A stretch of 64,000 nt of DNA from Tipula vernalis (lineage: Eukaryota; Arthropoda; Insecta; Diptera; Tipulidae), in contig OY282558.1 in assembly GCA_958295665.1 (NCBI GenBank), positions 328,573,106 to 328,637,105 of the forward strand, in the 5' to 3' direction. The notes beneath the pieces are model-generated. The model had not been told where the DNA came from and did not search any database. It worked only from the letters and a program-made list of their open reading frames with translations. Both the position numbers and the translations under genes were made by a program. This document shows, piece after piece, positions 11,251-20,608 of this stretch (positions are counted from its first letter, which is position 1; each line of letters begins with the position of its first letter).

Positions 11251-12235
11251 TTACATCTGCCAGGAAACAGATCCTTCTGGAGAGGAGAAATATTCAGCGA
11301 ATCCTTTTCTGATTTGAAAAGCTTCATTTCGGCTTCGTACATTAGATTTTCGCAAATCTACAAGTTGATTATCTGCGTCATCAAAATCCGTTGTGTCAAA
11401 TTCATTTACTTGTTGCTGCATACTTTGTTTTCTTAAGTAGTTATGAAGCACGGCCGTGGCTTTGACTATTTTGTCTACCTTTCTTAGACTGGTTTCAAAC
11501 GGTCTTTTAAATACTCTCCATCGTGCACTTAAAATACCGAAGGCACACTCCACAGTTTAACGAGCTCTCGATAATCGATAAATAAAAGTTTTGCAATTTG
11601 TATCACGTTTTGTGTGACAACCAGGGTATGGTCTCATAAAATTACTTGTTAATGGAAAAGCTTCGTCTTCTATTAAAACGAAAGGTAGAGAATCTGGTTC
11701 AAGAACAGGTAACTTTAATAAATTATTTTGCACCCTTCTGCCAAAATTGCTATTGGCGAAAATATTTCCGTCGCTGAATCTGCCTTGTGCACCTACATCA
11801 ACAAATGTAAATTTATAAGACGCGTCTACTGCAGCCATAAGTACAACAGAGAAAATTTTCTTGTAGCAAAAATATGAGGAGCCAGAATTTAAAGGCTTGC
11901 GAATAACTATATGTTTTCCGTCGACAGCGGAAACACAATTCGGAAACTGCCACGTTTTATTAAATTCTTTAGGCTTTTCCCGCCAAAACGTTTCATCTGG
12001 CAGTTGCAAAATATCTAAATAGATTCATTTTTAATGTTTTTTTTTTTTTCAATTACCTTAAACAAACCGCTAAGTTTTCTCTGGTAGAAATGGACGGCCG
12101 GAAAAATGAGTTTCCACCTTTGATGTTCTTCTCGATTTTAGAATGCACTTCCTCAAATTGAGGTTTTGTTAGACGCATGTATTTAAAAAATTCGACGTCC
12201 GTTAAATCGGGTAAAAAGAGCATGAAACTCGCCAT
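11251..12235 (-). pseudogene. PIF/Harbinger DDE transposase, broken
   Basis: Read from 12235 downward. Exon 1 (12235-12057) covers the N-terminal helical region; a 42-bp GT-AG intron (12056-12015) joins it to the catalytic exon. The DDE core is recognisable: FPNCVSAVDGKHIVIRKP (first Asp), VDVGAQGRFSDGNIF (second Asp) and VECAFGIL (Glu), the HARBI1 family signature. Two lesions are visible. After the splice, the frame that continues the conserved N-terminal region meets a stop within a few codons, and the catalytic frame starts in another phase at the same bases, as if a segment of roughly 40 codons had been deleted. A second lesion is a TAA at 11557-11559 between SRAR and TVECAFG, just before the catalytic Glu. 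The frame ends at 11251. Confidence 0.88.
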
Positions 12236-12778
12236 ACTTTAAACGTTTTTGTAAAAAAACGTGAACACAAAATATTCCTCTTTCTTTTTCTGGATAAACT
12301 TAATAAAATAATATCCTCCTCAAAATCCTCTTCAGAAGAACCCGATTCAGAATCTAGGTAATCTACGTTATTCAACATTTCACTTTACGGGTGTATCTAC
12401 ACGTGTAACTTTAAATGATTTAAATGTATAACGACTACGATACAATTTTAAATTTTTATTTCTGACGTTTTTTGCATGACGCATGACGTCCTTTATTTAG
12501 TTTTGAGAGAAGTTCAAATAAGCATGTAACCTTATATATGCGTCAATAATAAAATAAACAAAAAACATTAATGTATATGTGAGCGATATAGCCGACATAG
12601 CAAGGCGAAGACAAGTCGAGCTAGCTTAGTTTTCATAGCTCCATAACAAAATAATATAGCGCGCATATCTTAGCTCTAGTGTGCAACGTCCCATTAAAAC
12701 ACGTTGTTTACAATCGAGGGATATGAACATAGCTCACATCGCATAGCTTAGCTTAGCTGAAATGTGCAGCGGGCCTTA

Positions 12779-12817
12779 ATGGGGGGAAGCTACACATTTT
12801 TATTTGGTAAACGTTAA
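12779..12817. other. Short spacer between two Harbinger-family elements
   Basis: About 40 bp of unique DNA separates the TTA duplication of the large element from the TAA duplication of the next one. Confidence 0.6.
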
Positions 12818-13240
12818 GGCCTGCTGCACATTTCAGCTAAGCTAAGCTACGCGATGTGGGCTATGTGCATAGCTTTCGGTTGTGAATAAAGAGATTTAAT
12901 GGAACGCTGCACACTTGAGCTAAACTATGCGAGCTATGTTTTTTGTTTAGAGCGATGCAAACTAACTTAGCTCGAGTTGTCTTCGCCTTCCTATGCCAGC
13001 TAACATCGCTCACATATACACTGATATTTTTGTATATTTTATTATTAACTCGTAGGCTACTTAGTTATATTCGGTATCGTGTCATAAATCATAATAAATG
13101 AATTATGCAGAAAAAACAATATACTATATGTGTGAGCGATGTAACTAGCTGAAATGTGCAACGGAGTGAGCTAAGCAGTCTAAACTAAGCTAATATAAAC
13201 TACGTTTCTCGCTTAGCTTACCTGAAATGTACAACGGGCC
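12818..13240. mobile_element. Harbinger-family MITE, 423 bp
   Basis: It starts ggcctgctgcacatttcag and ends with the near-complement ctgaaatgtacaacgggcc. It is flanked by TAA at 12815-12817 and 13241-13243. Both termini match those of the 4.1-kb Harbinger element next door, including the subterminal 'ctaagctaag' words, so it is a non-autonomous relative that the same transposase could have moved. No coding sequence is present. Confidence 0.88.
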
Positions 13241-13295
13241 TAAAGCTCTTTACAAAATGTAATCAACGATAACTATCCTAATGTATACTTTTTTG

Positions 13296-13490
13296 AATAA
13301 ATCTGGCTTATTAGAGCAATGTTTTACTCTTTTTAGATTAAAATAGTCATGATCCATACATATTACTGTCCTTTATTGCATAAGATGTGAATAACAATTC
13401 ACTTCTTTTGCAATAAAGAACAATAATATGAATCATGACGATTTTAATATAAAAAGAGTAAAATATTGATCTAATAACCCAGATTTATTT
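13296..13490. repeat. Imperfect palindrome (foldback MITE), about 195 bp
   Basis: Two arms of roughly 90 bp, starting 'aataaatct' at the left and ending in its complement at the right, pair over nearly their whole length around a short centre near 13390. It is probably a small hairpin MITE; I could not assign a superfamily or target duplication. Confidence 0.75.
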
Positions 13491-14360
13491 CCTTGCATAG
13501 ACAGACAACAAAAAGGAGTTTTAACCATTTTGAATAAAATAATCTGGTTAAACTACGGCTTCTATGATGATGATATAGATATGAGATTAAGTACACGGAA
13601 TATAATTCTTATAAATTATATTTAAGGAAGTAAATATATTACAGTGATGTGGTTACTTCATTTTGAAAGTTATACACAAATTTACTCATTTAACAAACTA
13701 CAACAATTTATATTTGACAATTATATATCAGGGGTACAAATTGAAAATGCGGGATTGATAACAGATGGCGTTACTAACGCTATACGCATCAGGCAGTACT
13801 GTTACTATGTTCATGTCAAAGCTACGTCTTATAGCTTTAATTTTCAGTATGTGTCAATTTGTCGCAGTGTCAAATTCATAGTTTTTTTGAGCTCTCAATA
13901 TGTCGAGTTTCGTGCCAACACTACTAAACACAAGCGGGGCTATACCTAGAAGGCAGACGATAAATGTAAAAATAACCTCAACGATACTAATGTCTCTAGT
14001 TGCGTAGTCGCAACAATCACAAATGTGATTTCTCTGTCTATTTGTATAATTTTTCCATCATTCGCAAAAAATTATTAACATTACTAAAGTAAAAAACAAA
14101 ACAGTTTACGTCTGATAAGTACAGAAACGCATAACAAATGGATAAATATTGCTGTATTCAAAGATTAAGTAAAAGAATAAAATAAATTTTAACGAAAATA
14201 ATAAATTTTGCCCAAATTAATAATGAAAAACAATCTTTTGGTAGAAACCAATTTTAGGTTTCGAGAAAGAATGAATTTAATCTAACAAATTTAGCAAAGT
14301 TTATCCAAAATGATTTTATCCTTAGGGTAAAAATGATTTTTATCCTATCATTTTTAACCG
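13491..14360. other. Non-coding stretch
   Basis: The only sizeable frame (about 13644-13949, plus) has no recognisable domain or splice context, so I did not call a gene. Confidence 0.5.
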
Positions 14361-14363
14361 TGC

Positions 14364-15502
14364 AGCGTAAGGGCATTAATTATGAGGAGACATTCTCACC
14401 CGTAGTTCGCTACTAGTCGATACGGTGTTTGATTGCGGTAGCTGTAAGATACGATTTAGAGATCGATCAGATGGATGCGATTACAGCGTTCCTTCATGGC
14501 GATTTAAGCGAAGAAATCTATATGATTCAACCTGAAAAGTTTAGTGATGGAAGTCAACGTGTTTGTTGTATGAAGAAGTCGTTATACGGACTCAAGCAGT
14601 CCAGTCGTGTATGGAATCAGCGTTTGGACACTGCTTTGAAGAATTTTGGCATGAAATGCTCAAATTACGATGCATGCATTTACTATTTTATAGATGGTAG
14701 TAAGATGTTGATTGTGGCAGTATATGTTGACGACTTGCTGATTTGAAGTTGTGTCTACAGAAGCAATTTTTAATGAAAGACATTGGCGAGGCCAAATGTG
14801 TGTCGGGAACGATTTCGATAAATCAAAGCCAGTGCCATATTAAGAATCAGTTGGGAGCTTGTTGTTTGCTGCCCAGGTATCACGACCAGATATACAGTTC
14901 GCGGTAGGAGCTGTCAGCAGATTCAATAACAATCCAGGCGTTGCTCATTGGTTGGCAGTAAAGCGGATCATGCGATATTTGAAAGGTACAATCGAGATGA
15001 AATTGACGCTTATTCAAAAAATGGAAATGAAGTAGTGCAAGGTTATTGCCATTCAGATTGGGCAAGTGATTCAGTAGATCGACGTTCGACAACAGGATAT
15101 GTATTCAAACTGCAAGGTGGAGTAATTTCATGGGCGTCAAAGAAGCAACCAACAGTTGCTTTGTCTACAATAGAGTCCGAATGCATAGCTATGTCATTGG
15201 CAACGCAAGAGGCTATTTGGTGGCGGGGTATATGTCAGGAGTTGCTAGGGGAAAATAAATGTTCAACCATCGTACACTGCGATAACAAAAGAGCGATCCA
15301 ACTAACGGAGAAGACAGCTTTTTCACCCAGAACAAAGCATATAGATGTTCGTCATCATTTTCTGCGAGAGAAGGTTAATGACAAGGTAGTTAAATTTGTT
15401 TACGTCAACACAAACGAAATGTTAGTAGATAGCCTTACCAAACCGGTGACAGCAGAAAAACACAGGTTCTGTTCAATGGGAGTCAATCTTGTGAAGAGTT
15501 GA
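14364..15502 (+). pseudogene. Ty1/copia retrotransposon remnant (RT and RNase H end of pol)
   Basis: The coding order is KGINYEETFSPVVRY, then IDQMDAITAFLHGDLSEEIYM, SLYGLKQSSRVWN and the RT active site AVYVDDLL (about 14730), all diagnostic of copia reverse transcriptase. After a stop and an internal deletion, SRPDIQFAVGAVSRF and the RNase H block (YCHSDWASD, RRSTTGYVF, STIESECIAMS, HCDNKRAIQL, RTKHIDVRHHF) follow. Breaks: a TAG just after SPVVRY (about 14415), the stop after YVDDLLI, loss of sequence between about 14745 and 14860, and a frameshift before about 15040. Gag, protease and integrase are missing. The last frame ends at 15502, just upstream of a purine tract and an LTR-like start. 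Confidence 0.9.
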
Positions 15503-15530
15503 GTGCTGGCAAATAAGGCTCTAGTGGAGG

Positions 15531-15874
15531 TGTTGTGTTATTAAGTGTGAGAGAGTCTTTATTTTGTTTTTTGTTTTTAATGCTAGCCGCTTGTGGCGTT
15601 ATCTTTCTTATGTACTTTCTTTTGTTTGCTTTTAATAAATACCTCGTGAATGGACGCTTATCATTTTTATTTGCGTTATACTTCTTTTTATTTAAGTCTA
15701 TAATCACATCACCAATTGATCAAATTAAGTGATACTGTGGAGGAAAAAAGACCATTTATGGGCCAAGAAAGGCGGAAGGTGATATTAGCATGAGAACGCT
15801 AGTTTGCTTTGAAACCATAAACAGTAGGTGTGAAAGACCATAGATGTGTGAATATTTCGATTATTAAAACAACA
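15531..15874 (+). repeat. Probable 3' LTR of the copia remnant
   Basis: After the RNase H stop comes 'tctagtggagg' and then TGTTGTG, a typical LTR beginning. An ending of acaaca at 15874 would give a TGTTG...CAACA inverted terminus and a length of 344 bp. There is no second copy in the window, so the right boundary is tentative. Confidence 0.55.
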
Positions 15875-16417
15875 TTCCTGTTGTCTTTGTTACTTTTCTA
15901 ATTTGATAAGACATGGAAATTCTGTATTGGACTTTTTTTAATTTAAACAAATTATTAACGGTATTAATAAAATAAGTTACTGTTTAATTTAATATAATTT
16001 AATTTTATTCTAATCGGTATACTATAGTACAATATTTTTTTTTCTTCAAATTCATCCAAGTCAATTCAAAATTAATAACCCATCGTACAAATAAAATATG
16101 GATAAATTGTCCCATTTTTACAAAATCACAAGATTTCCGGCATCTTTTTAAAAGATTTTCGAAAAATGAAACCGTCGTCCAAAATAATTGTGCAGCACGT
16201 TAAAAATATTGAATTAAATTATTTTTTAAATATCGAATTTTCTTTTTTGTGTAATACAAAAGTAAATAATTTACATTAAATAAATAAATAAATTAAAATC
16301 ATGTTTTGGTTAATATTCAAATTGTATCACAATTTGTTTATCGCATATCAACTTGCTGTTGACCGTTATTCGTTTACAGAATTTTTAATCAATTTCAATA
16401 TAAATTGTCAAAATAAT
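15875..16417. other. Intergenic AT-rich DNA
   Basis: Nothing recognised; it may include the 3' untranslated region of the minus-strand gene that ends at 16418. Confidence 0.5.
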
Positions 16418-17876
16418 TTAATTTATAATTTCTCCACCTGAATTTTCATCGTTTTTTAATATTTTTGCTCGGCGTCCGGTTGCTGCGATTGTTGCATCGG
16501 GATTAACGTCAGTCGAATATAGTTTTAATATCCTATGTGAAATTTGTAAGCGTTTTATGATTTTTGTTAAACTATAAATTTGAAATATTTACCGCTCGTA
16601 TGGATATTTTTGATCCACTGTATTGAACATTCTCTCAAATCGACATCTCAATTGGCCGCTGCTTCCGCATGATTTATCAACATTTTTTTGTGAAAATGCT
16701 TTTAGCGCTGTCATCGCAAAATTGGTAACTTCGTTAAGCCGTTCGTTGATAAAAGCATCTGTTTGAAATAAATACAAAAAAAATTGGCAGCATCGCCGTA
16801 TTTAGATGGAATAATTCAATTTACAAGTTTATATCGGTTAATCGGTTATTGTGTCACATATTGGTCAAAATATTCCGATCGAATTAGTATCCAATAATAC
16901 AACACACAAAGAATGGTAATCGTATTGTTTTGTGAATATCATAAAGTTTGTACGTGCTTAGGATTTAAATTTGCGGCAGCATAGAATTCACTTTTCATTT
17001 AAATATTTGATAATTTTAGTTTTGGACAAATGGTATGCATTACTTCCGCCATAACTATATTAGGCATATAAAAATTTGATGCAATTTGGCACAACGGCCC
17101 TTTTTTAAATTTAATCCAAATAAAAAAATTGGGATTTCTAGATCAATTATGAATTATTTATGAGCAAGATTTTAACACATTATTAATACACCGTTATTAG
17201 CACACAATAAAAACATCACACTCTGCACGTACCTTTATCCTCAATATTTCGATAGTTTTCCTCTTGTGACGAATGGCCACCGCCTTCACCTGAGTCGTGT
17301 TTAAATTTAGGCAAAACCAATAATAAACAAATGAGTGCCATAAATTTAACCATTTTCTTGAAAATTAAAAGTTTCAAAAGAATTTTCCCAATTGTGAATA
17401 AATCCATTTTGATTTTAAATTTATCCAATAGCCAATTTCCTCCTCCGGGCGCAAAATATGGTACACCCGCCCCATATCCCATTGGTTGTTGACCGTAACC
17501 AGATGGTGGTATTGGCGGACCGTACGGACCAAGCGGTTGTGGTGGCCCATAATTTGGATGCGGTGGTCCATAAAGTGGTGGCGGTCCATATTGTGGTTTA
17601 CCATGTTGAAAATGTTGCGTTTGTATATCGTAACCAATTCCTGAACCGGAAGGATAGTTTTGCCCAAAACCAATATCTTCACGTCCTAAAATAAATTCCA
17701 TAATTATATTTGCGTGTATCCTTATAGATTATAGTTTGTGATTTACCACGATTATTGGTATCGGCCAACGCTTTTAAATATGTATCGGTTTGTTGCACAG
17801 TCTGCTCACACTTAATTAAATAATTGTTCGAAATAATTTCCGCAATTAACAATAAACCACAAATAAACTTTTTCAT
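16418..17876 (-). CDS. Uncharacterised secreted/membrane protein, four exons, 287 aa
   Basis: Exons read downward: 17876-17747, 17685-17233, 16758-16593 and 16532-16418. All three introns are GT-AG, the joints keep one frame (phases 1, 1, 2), and the summed length is exactly 288 codons with the stop, which makes the model convincing. Residues 1-23 are a hydrophobic signal-peptide-like start ([14 protein letters not shown]). Residues 45-125 are rich in Gly, Pro and Tyr with repeated YGPP motifs. Residues 139-170 form a long hydrophobic segment ([20 protein letters not shown]) that could span or line a membrane. The C-terminal part holds two cysteines (C225 and C233) in [17 protein letters not shown], then KYPYERILKLYS. 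I do not recognise the family. It is the only gene here that looks like ordinary, intact host coding DNA; an extracellular-matrix or cuticle-associated role would be speculation. Confidence 0.82.
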
Positions 17877-18880
17877 TTTTAGTTTTAAATTTTATTAAAT
17901 TATTTTATTTTATTATTATGGTACAACTTAACACGACTAAATTCAATTGATAACTAAATTATTTAAATCTAAAACCACGATTATTATAAGTAAAGTTTAC
18001 CGTATGTAAAATTGCTCGACGACATCTGACGATGACCAACTATCAAAAAAGAAAAAAAAAATTGTCAAACAGAAAATACTTGATCGTAAAAACTAGAATG
18101 ACTGTAAAAAACAATGTAAAGTATAAGAAGTTATATTATGGTGGGGTTGGGCGGAATCATAAGTAGTTAAATTTCTTTTCTTTTGATTTACGTACAATAG
18201 TAATGTCAAACAAAAGTAAATTTTATTGTTTTGGTCAAGACAAATTGAATTATTAAAGCATATAAAAAATAGTCAGATCATTTATTTGACGTAATTTCTA
18301 TACGAACATTAATTTATACAATTAATGAGCTTAATAATTATTTGGCTTGCATTGAATACCAAACAAATTTTCATTTCAATTTGATCGATGTTTTTGGTTA
18401 AAATTCAAAACTGTTTTACGTACTTTTCTTTTCTGTGATGTGTGGTTTTAATTGTGAGCGTGGTCGCTTGGCTGCTAATGTCAATTCGTCGTTTTTTTTT
18501 AAAATAAACCGTGAACCCTTGGATTGAATTAATAATTAATTTGTACATTATGTTGTAATAAGTTTAGAACGTTTTAAAAAAATTTGTAAATTTGTTGCCA
18601 AACAAATTTTGAATTTTTAAGATTTGAAATTAAAATTTGAAATTCCACAAATGTAATCAACATTTCTTAAACTGAGAAGTGTTTTATTTCGTACAAACCT
18701 GTGTTAAATTTCACAAAAATTCATAATGGATTATCGATAAACTACCTTGAAGACGTATCGCTTTTAAAACCAGACTACAGTTTTCTATTAAAATGAACTT
18801 TTACATATCTTGTTTATGTCGAAAATAGGAGGAGGGTTTACTAAATTTGTAACGTAGTTTTATAAGGAGTTATAAATATA
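17877..18880. other. Intergenic DNA upstream of the four-exon gene
   Basis: Presumably holds the promoter of the minus-strand gene starting at 17876. I could not identify a convincing core promoter motif. Otherwise AT-rich without features. Confidence 0.45.
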
Positions 18881-18894
18881 GAGCTTTTCCTTAG

Positions 18895-19110
18895 GTTCTT
18901 GTGCCTAAGATGAAAAAGCCCAGGAATACTGATGAAATCCCTGAACCAACCAGCGCCCGGTCTAAGTAGCCGCGTTCATGGCCAACCGTCGATTATCTAA
19001 TCGTTATTCATCGAGTTCTCGATGAGGCATGCCGAGCTGGAAACCAAGACTCCTTTCTGTCAATAGATATGAAGAAGGCTTTCGACACCGTAAATCTGTA
19101 ATTTATACCG
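18895..19110 (+). pseudogene. Short non-LTR reverse transcriptase fragment
   Basis: In the plus frames, VPKMKKPRNTDEI is followed, after a stop and frame change, by IVIHRVLDEACRAGNQDSFL and IDMKKAFDTVN. This matches the early RT block, with the catalytic aspartate of an F-x-D-x-x-K-A-F-D motif. About 70 codons survive, too few to assign a clade. Confidence 0.6.
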
Positions 19111-19226
19111 TCTAGTAAACCGCCTAATCAGGGCCTGGTGCCCTATTCCCGAATACATAAATGCTGTCACAATATTGTAAATTTTTATATTACATAACAC
19201 CAAAGTGGTGTACAATTTTACAGTTA

Positions 19227-19367
19227 ATTAGCCTGTTCACAACATGTATACAGCGCATCGCAACACTTCCTCGTTTCATACCACTTTGGCTACACACTTT
19301 GATGGAAGGGTAATATTTGTGTTGTATCGTTTCAACAAAAATTTTATGTGGTGAACGAATTGCATTA
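19227..19367 (+). repeat. Dispersed repeat, copy A
   Basis: This 141-bp stretch, beginning 'attagcctgttcac' and ending 'gtgaacgaattgca', is present in inverse orientation at 40607-40747. The words 'gtatacagcgcatcgcaaca' and 'caaaaattttatgtggtgaa' are shared. It is probably the end of a dispersed non-autonomous element. Confidence 0.8.
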
Positions 19368-20604
19368 TAGGGTTGCCAGATACAATATTAGAAAAAGAAG
19401 TACATTTCTGGAATAAAACGGTATGAGAGGTATGTATTAATGTACATAAACATATAGTGACCGACATATAGTTACGTCCTGGTTTCTCCGGACATGTTCT
19501 GGTTTTTCTCAACTTCTGCAGGAACTCCATACCAAATGGCATGGTCAAAAATATCACCAGGACGTAATTTAAATTATTTAAGATTGGGAACTTTTCATAG
19601 AAGACTTTTTTATTGGCTTAACATCTCCGATGTATATTATAGCTCACTAAAATACATCGACAAATGTGGGTTTGCTAGAGGCGTAGGAAAATGTCTGGTT
19701 TGCCTGTTTAAGGAAAACCAAAATTGGCAAATTTAATTTTTGATTTATGGTATCGAACATAATACTGTTGGTACGAGTAGTGTTCCAAAATATTTTTTGC
19801 CGTTGGGCCATGTTTTATTTTATCCCAGCTCAATCTTATGTTTTATAATTGAAAGGAAACTATATGGAATTTTCAAAATATTTCAGATAAAAATTTCACA
19901 AAATTAATCCGCAATTGCGATTATTCCATTTGAAGTTGGGTATATAAAACTAAATTTTGCGAATATCATTTTTGATTTAATGTGTCGACCAAAATATCAT
20001 TGGCAGTGTTCCACAATATTCTTGGATCCATGGTTGAATTAAGAAATGCGACCCCAGATGATATGTCTAAGGAATTTTCCTGAACCGGAATTAATTAATT
20101 TCATATTAGGAACTATGTATGTACTTAAAAAATCGACTTCATATCTCCGCAAATGAAACTGGTGCGATTATGCAACATTCGATTGAAACCTAGTATCTGA
20201 CTTAACCAACATATTTGATGACTAATGAATTAGTTGCACCACATCCAAACAATGAATTAAGGTAGCGGGTTTAAAACTTTGTTACGTATGCTTTATTCAA
20301 CTTTAATTATTTCACTACATATCGCAATTTATAAAATAGTGTTTCATACCCCTGACTTATGAAATGATATTTATGTTTAGTAATAGGTAGTAGGTACCCG
20401 TTCGGGTTTATGATTGTTTTTTTTTCTCTCTTATATGGCATTAACGGATTTTTCCAAACATTTGTGACCGAGTGGGAATAAAATAAAGTTTTTTATTTTT
20501 TATTGAATCATTCGTAATTTGGTGGCCAGTGCTAATAAGTTGAGAGCAGAAAAAAGAAACAACAAAATAAACCTGAAGCAGTACACATTGGAATAATAAA
20601 TTGT
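19368..20604. other. Non-coding stretch
   Basis: No gene recognised. The small frames near 19276-19736 carry no identifiable motif. Confidence 0.45.
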
Positions 20605-20608
20605 TTAA

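Larger units (their letters stand above)
8629..12775. mobile_element. PIF/Harbinger DNA transposon, 4,147 bp
   Basis: The left terminus (ggcccgctgcacatttcag) is the exact inverted complement of the right terminus, and the inverted repeat continues through 'ctaagctaagc'. Both ends are flanked by TTA (8626-8628 and 12776-12778), a 3-bp target duplication of the TWA type typical of PIF/Harbinger. Inside are two convergent genes, a MADF-BESS DNA-binding protein on the plus strand and a DDE transposase on the minus strand. That two-gene layout is characteristic of the superfamily. Subterminal DNA is rich in 'agctaagct' words at both ends, plausible transposase or accessory-protein binding sites. 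The transposase is damaged, so this copy is not autonomous now. Confidence 0.93.

Noticed and set aside
13644..13949. 101-codon plus-strand frame
   Set aside because: No motif, no splice context and AT-rich composition.
17374..17694. Alternative frames over the YGPP-rich exon
   Set aside because: Repetitive Gly-Pro-Tyr codons keep other frames open; only the frame with consistent splice phases was kept.
20380..20470. let-7-like word 'taggtagtagg'
   Set aside because: The match is partial and no convincing precursor hairpin was seen around it.
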